This document shows positions 32,865 through 40,895 of a stretch of 54,009 nt of DNA, piece after piece. Within the stretch, counting starts at the first letter, position 1; every line of letters begins with the position of its first letter. Origin of the DNA: Hyphomicrobium sp. (lineage in GTDB: Bacteria > Pseudomonadota > Alphaproteobacteria > Rhizobiales > Hyphomicrobiaceae); contig JALHMJ010000006.1 in NCBI GenBank assembly GCA_022844105.1, positions 1-54,009 on the forward strand, given 5' to 3'. The notes under the pieces were generated by a model. It was not told where the DNA came from, did not search any database, and saw only the letters and a list, made by a program, of their open reading frames with translations. A program made the translations under genes and the position numbers.

Positions 32865-34222
32865 ACCAGGCGCCTCCCCTCGGCTGGATCGGCATCATTC
32901 GTCTCGGTTTCGTGCAAACGGCACTGGGCTCCATCGTCGTCCTCACCACCTCCACGATCAACCGCGTGATGGTCGTTGAACTGGCCCTGGCTGCCGCAAT
33001 TCCAGGTGCGCTGGTTGCTTGGCACTATGCGTTGCAGTTTCTACGGCCGCGATGGGGCTATGGGGCGGATACCGGGGGGCGGCGCACGCCGTGGATCCTG
33101 TTTGGCATCGCGACGCTGGGGATCGGCGGCACCGGCGCGGCGCTTGCCGTCGCGGTGACGGCGGCGAATTTCTGGGCCGGCATGGCGCTGGCCGTTGTTG
33201 CCTTCACGTTCGTCGGGATCGGGGTCGGGGCGTCGGGCACTAATCTGCTGGCATTGCTTGCCACGCGCGTCGACCCGGCCCGGCGCGCACCGGCTGCGAC
33301 GATCGTATGGATGATGATGATTGCCGGCTTCGTCGTCACGACAATCGTTGCCAGTAAATTTCTCGACCCGTTTTCGATGACGCGGCTCGTCGCTGTCAGC
33401 GGCAGCGTTGCTGTTCTCGCCTTTGCCGTTTCATGCCTGGCGCTCTGGGGCATCGAGCCGTCGCGCGCGCCGCACGCTCAGACAAACCAAGTTGCTACCA
33501 GCGCACGAGACGGCGGCGCATTCCGGGCGGCCTTGAGCGAGGTGTGGAACGAACCGCAGTCCCGCCGCTTCACGATATTCGTATTCGTTTCGATGCTTGC
33601 CTACAGCATGCAGGACCTGATTCTGGAGCCGTTCGCCGGTTTTGCCTTCGGCCTCAACCCGGCTCAGTCGACAAAGCTCGCCGGACATCAGCATTTGGGA
33701 GTGTTCATGGGCATGGCGCTTGTCGCCATCGCCGCGCATCCGCGCATCGGGTTTGGCTCCCTGCGGAGTTGGACGATCGGCGGATGTCTTGCGTCCGCTG
33801 TAGCTCTACTTGGGCTCGTACTCGCTGGACTTTTCGCACCCAACTTTCCGCTGACCGCCACCGTCATTGCCCTCGGCTTCGCCAACGGCGCCTTCGCTGT
33901 CGCTGCGATCGGAACGATGATGGCACTGGCCGGCGCAGGACGAGCGAACAGCGAGGGGATGCGCATGGGCCTGTGGGGCGCGGCGCAGGCGATCGCATTT
34001 GGCGCGGGCGGCTTCGTCGGCGCAGCGGCGGCCGATCTCATTCGCACCGTGGTGCTGGAACCAGCCGACGCCTTCACAGTGGTCTTTGCCGCCGAAGCAA
34101 TACTTTTCATCGCGGCGGCCGTTCTGGGTGCGCGTGCCATTGCGGACCCGGCGCAATTGCCAAAACGGCCATTCGTTGAGCCCGACATCCCCCGTGCCGT
34201 CAAGTCCGAACCCGTTTATTGA
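32861..34222 (+). CDS. PucC-family MFS protein between bchG and bchP
   Basis: A 453-residue protein with about 12 membrane segments. GIIRLGFVQTALGSIVVLTT, STINRVMVVELAL and YSMQDLILEPFAGFAFGLNP place it in the BCD/PucC family with LhaA, but it is a clear paralogue. This slot corresponds to the gene called orf428/bch2 in Rhodobacter, between bchG and bchP. A role in handling newly made BChl or in antenna assembly is likely but not shown. It overlaps bchG by ATGA; bchP starts 23 bases after it. Confidence 0.88.
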   Translation: MNQAPPLGWIGIIRLGFVQTALGSIVVLTTSTINRVMVVELALAAAIPGALVAWHYALQFLRPRWGYGADTGGRRTPWILFGIATLGIGGTGAALAVAVTAANFWAGMALAVVAFTFVGIGVGASGTNLLALLATRVDPARRAPAATIVWMMMIAGFVVTTIVASKFLDPFSMTRLVAVSGSVAVLAFAVSCLALWGIEPSRAPHAQTNQVATSARDGGAFRAALSEVWNEPQSRRFTIFVFVSMLAYSMQDLILEPFAGFAFGLNPAQSTKLAGHQHLGVFMGMALVAIAAHPRIGFGSLRSWTIGGCLASAVALLGLVLAGLFAPNFPLTATVIALGFANGAFAVAAIGTMMALAGAGRANSEGMRMGLWGAAQAIAFGAGGFVGAAAADLIRTVVLEPADAFTVVFAAEAILFIAAAVLGARAIADPAQLPKRPFVEPDIPRAVKSEPVY

Positions 34223-34245
34223 ACTCAGAAACAGGTGCTGCAGCC

Positions 34246-35439
34246 ATGGAAACGTTTGATGTTGTTGTTGTAGGTGGCGGACCGGCCGGAGCGACCGCGG
34301 CGACAGACCTCGCCGAGCAGGGTTATTCGGTGCTGCTGCTTGACCGGGCGGGGCGCATCAAGCCGTGCGGCGGCGCCATCCCGCCCATTCTGGTCAAGGA
34401 ATTCGACATTCCCGACGAGCTGATCGTGGCGCGCATCAGGTCGGCTCGAATTGTCTCGCCGAAAGAACGCATAGCCGACATGCCGATCGATGGCGGCTTC
34501 GTCGGCATGGTCGACCGGGAGCACTTTGACGAGTGGCTGCGGGAGCGTGCCGCTGGGGCGGGTGCCCTGCGTCGCACCGGAGCGTTCGAGGATTTGACTC
34601 GCGACGCATCCGGCACCGCCCTCGTGTCCTTCAAGAAGCGTCTCGATGATGGGTTTGAAACGCGCGAAACCGTGCGGGCACGCTTCGTGATAGGTGCCGA
34701 CGGTGCGTCATCAGGGGTCGCCCGTCAGGCGCTGCCAAAGGAAGAGGCGCCGCCGTTCGTGTTCGCCTATCATGAAATTGTGCGCAGTCCGAAGCCCGCC
34801 GAGGGCGCAGCCTTCGAGCCGCGCCGCTGCGATGTCTACTATAGCGGCCGCTATTCACCCGACTTCTACGCCTGGGTATTTCCACACGGCGAGACAACCA
34901 GCATTGGAACCGGGACCGCCCACAAAGGATTTTCGCTGCGCGGGTCGGTCGCCGATCTGAGACAGAGTATCGGAATGGCCGGCCATGAGACCATTCGAAA
35001 GGAAGGCGCGCCTATACCGCTCAGGCCACGCCGCCACTGGGACAACGGCCGGGACGTGATCGTGGCCGGTGACGCTGCCGGCGTTGTTGCTCCCGCGTCG
35101 GGCGAAGGGATCTATTACGCCATGCTGTGTGGGCGCATGGTGGCCGATGCCGTGGCCGAAGCGCTGCAAACGGGGGACGCTCGTTATCTCGCCTCGGCTC
35201 GTAAGCGCTTCATGAAGGCGCATGGACGTGTGTTCTGGGTACTCGGCATTATGCAGCGCTTCTGGTACGCGAACGACGCGCGCCGCGAACGTTTCGTAAC
35301 CATGTGCAAGGATCCGGATGTGCAATCGCTCACCTGGCAAGCCTACATGCATAAGAAGCTCGTCAAGGCGAAACCTATGGCGCACATGCGCATATTCGTG
35401 AAGGATATGGCGCATCTGCTCGGTATGGTGCCACCCTGA
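34246..35439 (+). CDS. bchP: Geranylgeranyl reductase BchP
   Basis: A 397-residue flavoprotein that reduces the geranylgeranyl tail of BChl to phytyl in three NADPH-dependent steps. The FAD motif is DVVVVGGGPAGATAATDLAE, then LLLDRAGRIKPCGGAIPP, and the GD motif is VIVAGDAAGVVAPASGEGIY. The ATG at 34246 puts the FAD motif at the expected distance; an in-frame TTG at 34219 would add nine residues. It lies in the canonical bchG-pucC-bchP order. Confidence 0.96.
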   Translation: METFDVVVVGGGPAGATAATDLAEQGYSVLLLDRAGRIKPCGGAIPPILVKEFDIPDELIVARIRSARIVSPKERIADMPIDGGFVGMVDREHFDEWLRERAAGAGALRRTGAFEDLTRDASGTALVSFKKRLDDGFETRETVRARFVIGADGASSGVARQALPKEEAPPFVFAYHEIVRSPKPAEGAAFEPRRCDVYYSGRYSPDFYAWVFPHGETTSIGTGTAHKGFSLRGSVADLRQSIGMAGHETIRKEGAPIPLRPRRHWDNGRDVIVAGDAAGVVAPASGEGIYYAMLCGRMVADAVAEALQTGDARYLASARKRFMKAHGRVFWVLGIMQRFWYANDARRERFVTMCKDPDVQSLTWQAYMHKKLVKAKPMAHMRIFVKDMAHLLGMVPP

Positions 35440-35520
35440 CGGAGGGGGTCGCGATGGGCGCGGCTGAGCAACCGACCAAAAAAGGCCGGGCCAATCCGGC
35501 ACAGATGAGATCGACGCAGC

Positions 35521-35814
35521 ATGGAAGAGGCTTTCTCCAGCGGCTGGATCATCGACATCATACTTGCGTTGATGGCGGTAGAGGCCGTTGGGCTGATCAT
35601 TCTGCGCCGGGTTCTCGGGCGCGGGCCATCGGTATTGGAACTCCTGGTCTCTTTGGCCGCGGGGTTGTGTCTGATGCTCGCCCTTCGCGTTGCGCTGACC
35701 GGCGGCGCTTGGCAGGCGATCGCGCTGGCACTGGCGGCGTCGCTCGTCGTTCATGTGACGGACTTGCGGCTGCGCTGGTTGCGCCGGACCTGTGCACCCG
35801 ACGAGACGACATGA
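35521..35814 (+). CDS. Small three-helix membrane protein, function unknown
   Basis: A 97-residue protein with three hydrophobic segments: IIDIILALMAVEAVGLIIL, VLELLVSLAAGLCLMLAL and AWQAIALALAASLVVHVTDL, then a short basic tail. I do not recognise a family; it is too short and lacks the Trp pattern of TspO. Its stop overlaps the start of the HAD-CBS gene by ATGA, so the two are co-translated. A stop just upstream in frame fixes the start at or after 35506. The overlapping longer frame on the same strand (35454-35810) is Arg-rich and looks non-coding. Membrane tethering of the HAD-CBS protein is one possibility. Confidence 0.75.
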   Translation: MEEAFSSGWIIDIILALMAVEAVGLIILRRVLGRGPSVLELLVSLAAGLCLMLALRVALTGGAWQAIALALAASLVVHVTDLRLRWLRRTCAPDETT

Positions 35815-37034
35815 CACTGCAGGCGATCATATTGAGGGCCGACGGCGTCATTGCCGAAACCGACGGGCTGGAACGTTCGGTGCTCAATCAGGTCGTGCAG
35901 TCAGCCGGCTTCAAGTGGACCTGCTCGCGCGAGGCTTTCGCAGCGCTTCGTCAGCATGCGCGCCGCCGTGATCGGTATCGCCACTTCGTCCGGCAAAACC
36001 TCGGTATCGATCGCAGCTCGGATGATTTCGAACGCATGATCGACGTGATGATCCGCCACGCCGGAACGGTCGCGCGGACATTCATTGACAAAGACTACCT
36101 CGACGCGCGGCCGGGAGCGCGTGAATTGGCGTCCGCCGCGCGGCAGGAGGGCGTCAAGGTTGCCATTGTCTCGGCGCTCCCCAAAGCCGAGATTGAATAC
36201 TTGATGGCGCACCTGTTCGGTGAGGGCAGCAAGCGTCTCATCGCCTGCATCACTGCGCCCGACACGGTCGACGGGGAAGCCAGTCTGCTCGACGTCTACA
36301 GCCAAGCGGTCGAGAAACTGGAGGTTGATCCGGCCTCCTGCCTTGCACTGGAAGCCACGCTGGAGGGGGCCAACACGGCCCGGCGAGCCGGGGTCGCCGC
36401 GGTGATCCTCCTTGGACATCACGAACCGAGCGAAGACGTTCTCTTCGCCGTCAACGAACTCCCCGACCTCATCGGCCGCGACGAGAAGCGTGAGGCCATG
36501 ATCGTGACACCCGGCGACGGGTTTGAAATACTCGCAGCACTGCGGCGTGCACACGCCGGCTACTTCGACGTCTTCGGGGGGCTACACAGGAGCTACGCCA
36601 TGAAAGTCTCCGATATCCTGAAAGACAAAGGCTCAGCGGTGAAAGCCGTCAAAGCTTCCGATTCCATCCTTATGCTCAGCCAGAAATTGAAGTCCGACGC
36701 GGTCGGCGCCATGGTGGTGATCGGCGCTTCGGGCAAGCTTGAAGGCATCATATCCGAGCGAGATATCGCCAACGGGCTGGCCACGCACGGCGATGCGCTG
36801 ACGCGCATGCTGGTCGGCGATTTGATGACGCGGGCCGTCGTCACCTGCTCACCCGACGACCCGATCGCCAACGTTGCCAAAATCATGACCCAGCGCCGTT
36901 TCCGTCATATGCCCGTCCAGCAGGACGGAGAACTGATCGGCGTCGTCAGTATCGGCGATGTCCTGAAGCATCGCCTCGACGAACTGCAACTTGAAACCAA
37001 TGTGCTGCGCGACTTCGTCATCGCGCGGGGCTAA
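35811..37034 (+). CDS. Degenerate CbbY-like HAD domain fused to a CBS pair
   Basis: A 407-residue two-part protein. Residues 1-263 resemble CbbY-type HAD phosphatases (AIILRADGVIAETDGLE and the later KVAIVSALPKAEIEYL and CLALEATLEGANTARRAG). The nucleophile Asp of motif I is Arg9 (LRADG in place of DxDG), the Lys of motif III is missing, and the motif IV acidic pair is changed from ED to EA, so it is probably catalytically dead. Residues 264-407 are a complete CBS pair of the kind usually found alone at about 144 residues; such pairs bind adenosyl ligands. CAGGAG lies 7 bases before an in-frame ATG at 36600, so a free CBS protein may also be made. Confidence 0.82.
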   Translation: MTLQAIILRADGVIAETDGLERSVLNQVVQSAGFKWTCSREAFAALRQHARRRDRYRHFVRQNLGIDRSSDDFERMIDVMIRHAGTVARTFIDKDYLDARPGARELASAARQEGVKVAIVSALPKAEIEYLMAHLFGEGSKRLIACITAPDTVDGEASLLDVYSQAVEKLEVDPASCLALEATLEGANTARRAGVAAVILLGHHEPSEDVLFAVNELPDLIGRDEKREAMIVTPGDGFEILAALRRAHAGYFDVFGGLHRSYAMKVSDILKDKGSAVKAVKASDSILMLSQKLKSDAVGAMVVIGASGKLEGIISERDIANGLATHGDALTRMLVGDLMTRAVVTCSPDDPIANVAKIMTQRRFRHMPVQQDGELIGVVSIGDVLKHRLDELQLETNVLRDFVIARG

Positions 37035-37062
37035 AAACGACAAGCAACCCGGAACCGCCGCC

Positions 37063-38085
37063 ATGCCCGCTATTTTTCCTTTCTCCGCCATCGTCGGCCA
37101 AGACGAAATGAAACTGGCCTTACTCATCGCCGCGATCGACCAATCCGTCGGCGGCGTTCTCGTGTTCGGCGACCGGGGAACAGGAAAATCGACGACAGTG
37201 AGGGCCTTGGCGGCGCTGTTGCCGCCGATGCCCGTCGTTGGCGGATGCCGCTTCAATTGCGCACCCGGCACGGGTTGCACGCATACGCAAGGTGCCGAAA
37301 CGGCCGCCACAGCGCCTGTCCCGGTTGTCGATCTGCCGCTGGGAGCGACGGAAGACCGGGTCGTCGGCGCGCTGGATCTCGAACGCGCGCTCGTGCACGG
37401 CCAAAAGGCATTCGAACCGGGGCTGCTGGCGCGCGCGCACCGGGGCTTTCTCTATATCGACGAGGTGAACCTGTTGGAGGACCACCTTGTCGATCTTCTG
37501 CTCGATGTCGCCGCGTCGGGGGAGAATGTGGTCGAACGGGAAGGGCTGAGCGTGCGGCATCCGGCCAAATTCGTTCTGGTCGGCACCGGCAATCCCGAGG
37601 AAGGCGAACTGCGTCCGCAGCTTCTCGACCGGTTCGGCATGTCGGTCGAAGTGCGCACGCCTGAAGATCTAAAGACGCGGATTGAAGTGGTTCGTCGGCG
37701 CGATGATTTCGAGCGAAATCCTGACGTATTCAATGCGCGCTTTGCCGACGACGAGCAGCGGCTGCGCAACCATATTGTTGCCGCGCGCGAGCGCGTACCG
37801 GGAATTCCAACCAGCGATCATGCGCTGGAACGCGCCGCACAGCTGTGTTCGGACGTCGGCACCGACGGCCTGCGGGGTGAACTCACTCTTGTCCGCGCGG
37901 CTCGTGCCGTCGCTGCCCTCGAAGGCGCCAGCGAGATCGACGATGCTCATCTACGCCGGGTCGCGCCGATGGCCCTGCGGCACAGATTGCGCCGGACGCC
38001 GCTATCGAGCCCGGATTCTGGTGCGCGCGTCGAACGTGCGGTGGCTGATCTCTTCGGCGGGTCGGGAGAGCGGCTCGTCATATGA
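37063..38085 (+). CDS. bchI: Magnesium chelatase ATPase subunit I
   Basis: A 340-residue AAA+ ATPase that forms the ring driving Mg insertion with BchD and BchH. Walker A is VLVFGDRGTGKSTTVRALAA, Walker B is RGFLYIDEVNLLEDHLVD, and the sensor region is FVLVGTGNPEEGELRPQLLD. The ATG at 37063 gives the family start PFSAIVGQDEMK. It is 28 bases after the HAD-CBS gene and overlaps bchD by ATGA. Confidence 0.97.
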   Translation: MPAIFPFSAIVGQDEMKLALLIAAIDQSVGGVLVFGDRGTGKSTTVRALAALLPPMPVVGGCRFNCAPGTGCTHTQGAETAATAPVPVVDLPLGATEDRVVGALDLERALVHGQKAFEPGLLARAHRGFLYIDEVNLLEDHLVDLLLDVAASGENVVEREGLSVRHPAKFVLVGTGNPEEGELRPQLLDRFGMSVEVRTPEDLKTRIEVVRRRDDFERNPDVFNARFADDEQRLRNHIVAARERVPGIPTSDHALERAAQLCSDVGTDGLRGELTLVRAARAVAALEGASEIDDAHLRRVAPMALRHRLRRTPLSSPDSGARVERAVADLFGGSGERLVI

Positions 38086-39908
38086 GCACGGGAGCGGCCA
38101 ATCGTACGATTTGGGACGACGCATGTCTTGCCGCAGCGGTCGTTGCAGTCGCGCCGCATGCTGTCGGCGGGATCGTGCTGCGGGCGCGCGCCGGACCCGT
38201 CCGCGATGCCTGGCTCGATCTTCTCAAGTCGCTGATGGGGCCTACGAAGCCGCTGCGGCGGCTGCCTTTGAATGTCGGCGATGACCGGCTTTTGGGCGGG
38301 CTCGACTTGTCGGCAACGCTGGCGCAGGGTCGGCCGGTGGCGGAGCGCGGGCTCCTCGCAGACGCCAATGGCGGGGTTCTCGTCATCCCCAGTGCCGAGC
38401 GGCTGGACGGGGGACGCACGGCCCGCATCGTTCGCACGATCGATTATGGGCGAGTTGAAATGGAGCGCGATGGGCTCTCCGCCAAGCTCCCTGCCCGCTT
38501 CGGCGTCGTGGCCTTCGACGAAGGTGCGGAACCAGATGAAACGGCTCCCACCGCGCTCAAAGACCGGCTGGCCATTTGGCTGATGCTTGACGGTCTGAGC
38601 TTGCGCGATACCTCAATCGCGCCGGATTGGCCGAGTCGTGTCGCATCCGCGCGTGCAACCCTGGCCAACAGCGACGCTGATCCGAACCTTGCAACATTAT
38701 TCTGCGAGGCCGGTGCGGCACTCGGCATCGGATCTATTCGCGCACCGATCCAGGCGCTGGCGGTGGCGCGTGTGCTTGCAGCCCTCGATGGGCGAAGCAT
38801 GGCCGCAACAGGTGACGCCGAGATTGCCGCGCGCCTCGTGCTTGGTCCGCGCGCCACGCGCCTTCCCAGCGAAGAGACACCGGACGAGGAGAACGGACCC
38901 GAGCCGGAGCCGCAGCAAGCAGCGGCCCCCGAGACCACCGACCCCGGCGGCGAGGATACGTCGCCCGAACAGGCTCTCTCGCCGGACGATCTGGAACTCG
39001 TGCTCGCGGCGGCACAGGCGGCGATCCCGGCGCTCATTCTTGCCGATCTTGCACAGCAACGCGCCCTTGGCCGGGCACCTCCATCCCAGGGCAAGGCCGG
39101 TGCCAATCAAGCATCGAAACTGCGCGGCCGGCCGGCGGGCGTGCGCCGGGGCGAACCGCGCAATGGCAACGTGCTCAGTCTCATCGAGACGCTGCGCGCA
39201 GCCGCGCCGATGCAGCTCATCCGGCAACGGCTCCGTGGCGGTCCGCATTTGCTCGCTGATGGCCGCCAGCGCATCGAAATCCGCGCTGACGATTTTCGCA
39301 TTGCCCGCTTCAAGCAGAAGACCAGTTCGACAACAATATTCGTCGTCGACGCGTCCGGTTCGAGTGCCTTGCACCGGCTGGCCGAAGCCAAAGGTGCGGT
39401 CGAGATCATCCTGTCGGAATGCTACGTTCGCCGCGATAGCGTGGCGCTGATTGCATTCCGCGGCACAACAGCTGAGACGTTGCTGCCGCCGACGCGATCA
39501 CTGACACGCGCGCAGCGGAGCTTGGCCGGATTGCCGGGCGGTGGGGGAACGCCGCTTGCCACCGCCATCGACAGCGCCATGCAGCTGGCCGCAGCCCAGA
39601 AGCAGAAGGGCATTAGTCCGACCGTGGTCGTATTGACCGACGGCAAAGCGAATATCGACCGCGCCGGAAAGCCTGGCCGGAGGGCGGCCATGGCGGATGC
39701 CCATACGGTGGCTGAGGGTTTTCGCGGGCTCGGCATCAACGCGCTGCTGATCGACACTTCGCCCCGGCGCAATGCGGAGGCGGAGGCACTGGCAACGGTC
39801 ATGGGCGCGCGTTACCTGCCGCTGCCGCACGCCGACAGCACGCGACTATCCCAGGCTGTGTTCGCCGCGCGCCGCGATACCGACGAACGCAGCGGGTCGC
39901 GGACCTAA
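38082..39908 (+). CDS. bchD: Magnesium chelatase subunit D
   Basis: A 608-residue protein. The N-terminal half is an AAA+-like domain without an intact Walker A, as usual for BchD. Residues about 265-300 are an acidic/Pro-rich linker (ENGPEPEPQQAAAPETTDPG). The C-terminal part is an integrin I-type (vWA) domain with the MIDAS motif FVVDASGSSALHRLAEAKG. It bridges BchI and BchH. It overlaps bchI by ATGA. Confidence 0.97.
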   Translation: MSTGAANRTIWDDACLAAAVVAVAPHAVGGIVLRARAGPVRDAWLDLLKSLMGPTKPLRRLPLNVGDDRLLGGLDLSATLAQGRPVAERGLLADANGGVLVIPSAERLDGGRTARIVRTIDYGRVEMERDGLSAKLPARFGVVAFDEGAEPDETAPTALKDRLAIWLMLDGLSLRDTSIAPDWPSRVASARATLANSDADPNLATLFCEAGAALGIGSIRAPIQALAVARVLAALDGRSMAATGDAEIAARLVLGPRATRLPSEETPDEENGPEPEPQQAAAPETTDPGGEDTSPEQALSPDDLELVLAAAQAAIPALILADLAQQRALGRAPPSQGKAGANQASKLRGRPAGVRRGEPRNGNVLSLIETLRAAAPMQLIRQRLRGGPHLLADGRQRIEIRADDFRIARFKQKTSSTTIFVVDASGSSALHRLAEAKGAVEIILSECYVRRDSVALIAFRGTTAETLLPPTRSLTRAQRSLAGLPGGGGTPLATAIDSAMQLAAAQKQKGISPTVVVLTDGKANIDRAGKPGRRAAMADAHTVAEGFRGLGINALLIDTSPRRNAEAEALATVMGARYLPLPHADSTRLSQAVFAARRDTDERSGSRT

Positions 39909-39945
39909 TCTGCAGCGAGCGACGGCAGGAAGGCCTTGGACCCAC

Positions 39946-40830
39946 ATGCCCGAAGCGCTGGACTTTGATCGCCATGCGGGTGACTGGCCGAACCGGGCCG
40001 CGAGCCGGCTGATCGAGACGCCGGGATTGCGTTGGCATGTTCAGGTCATGGGCGCGGGCCCGCCACTTCTGCTTTTGCACGGCACGGGCGCTTCAACGCA
40101 TTCCTGGGCCGGTCTGGCGCCACTGTTGAGCCGTCGCTTCAAGGTCATTGCTCCGGATCTGCCCGGTCAAGGCTTCACGATCGCGAGCGGCAGGCAAGAC
40201 CTTTCGATGCGCGGCATGGCGGGCGCGATCCGTACTTTGATGGATCATCTTCAGCTCGAGCCGCAAATCGGCGTCGGTCATTCGGCGGGGGCGGCCATTC
40301 TGGCGCGCATGAGCCTCGATCGGCAACTTGCGCTCCAGTCCATCGTCGCGCTCAACGGGGCATTTGTCCCGTTCGGTGGTCTTGCCAGCCGGGTGTTCTC
40401 ACCGCTGGCGAAACTTCTGACGCTGAACCCCGTCGTGCCGCGGATATTCGCTTGGAGCGCCGGCGACCGCTCGGCTGTGGAACGGCTGCTGCGGAGTACC
40501 GGTTCGAAGGTGCCTGACCAAAGCCTCGCCTTGTACCAGCGCCTTTTTGCTTCGCCCGCCCATGTCGCAAGTACGCTTTCTATGATGGCCTCATGGGATC
40601 TGGAATCGCTGATCCGTGATCTGCCGCGATTGCAGCCACCTCTGCTGCTCGTGACCGGCGAGAACGACCTGACGATTGCACCGGGCGACGCAAAACTGAT
40701 CGCGCGCCTCGTGCCCGTGAGCCGTATTTTGCCCCTGCCAGGGCTCGGGCATCTGGCGCATGAGGAAGATCCGCAACGGATTGCCGAGGTGATTCCAAGC
40801 CCGGCCGGCCCGAACTCAGCGGAATTCTGA
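39946..40830 (+). CDS. bchO: Alpha/beta-hydrolase BchO
   Basis: A 294-residue alpha/beta-hydrolase. The nucleophile elbow is GVGHSAGAAILARM, the oxyanion/His-Gly loop is LLLLHGTGASTHSW, and the C-terminal His is in LPGLGHLAHEEDP. BchO is annotated as a magnesium chelatase accessory protein because it follows bchD in most purple bacteria; its reaction is unknown. The ATG at 39946 (MPEALDFDRHAGDWPNR) gives the family N-terminus. Confidence 0.92.
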   Translation: MPEALDFDRHAGDWPNRAASRLIETPGLRWHVQVMGAGPPLLLLHGTGASTHSWAGLAPLLSRRFKVIAPDLPGQGFTIASGRQDLSMRGMAGAIRTLMDHLQLEPQIGVGHSAGAAILARMSLDRQLALQSIVALNGAFVPFGGLASRVFSPLAKLLTLNPVVPRIFAWSAGDRSAVERLLRSTGSKVPDQSLALYQRLFASPAHVASTLSMMASWDLESLIRDLPRLQPPLLLVTGENDLTIAPGDAKLIARLVPVSRILPLPGLGHLAHEEDPQRIAEVIPSPAGPNSAEF

Positions 40831-40877
40831 CGGAGAGCGAACTTCAGACTTGCGCCACCGCACTTTACACTCTTAGA

Positions 40878-40895
40878 TGTCATCTTATGTTGACA
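40878..40895 (+). promoter_or_regulatory. PpsR/CrtJ operator overlapping the crtI start codon
   Basis: TGT-CATCTTATGTTG-ACA is a perfect TGT-N12-ACA palindrome with TGTCA/TTGACA arms. The crtI ATG (40887-40889) lies inside it. An upstream half-site TTTACA ends exactly 8 bp before it (40864-40869). Those six bases plus TATGTT at 40886-40891 repeat the -35/16/-10 plan of bchC and crtE. Confidence 0.8.

Noticed and set aside
35454-35810. 119-codon N-terminal extension of the HAD-CBS frame
   Set aside because: Arg/Gly/Ala-rich and random-looking, and it overlaps a better 97-residue membrane-protein ORF whose stop forms ATGA with the HAD start.
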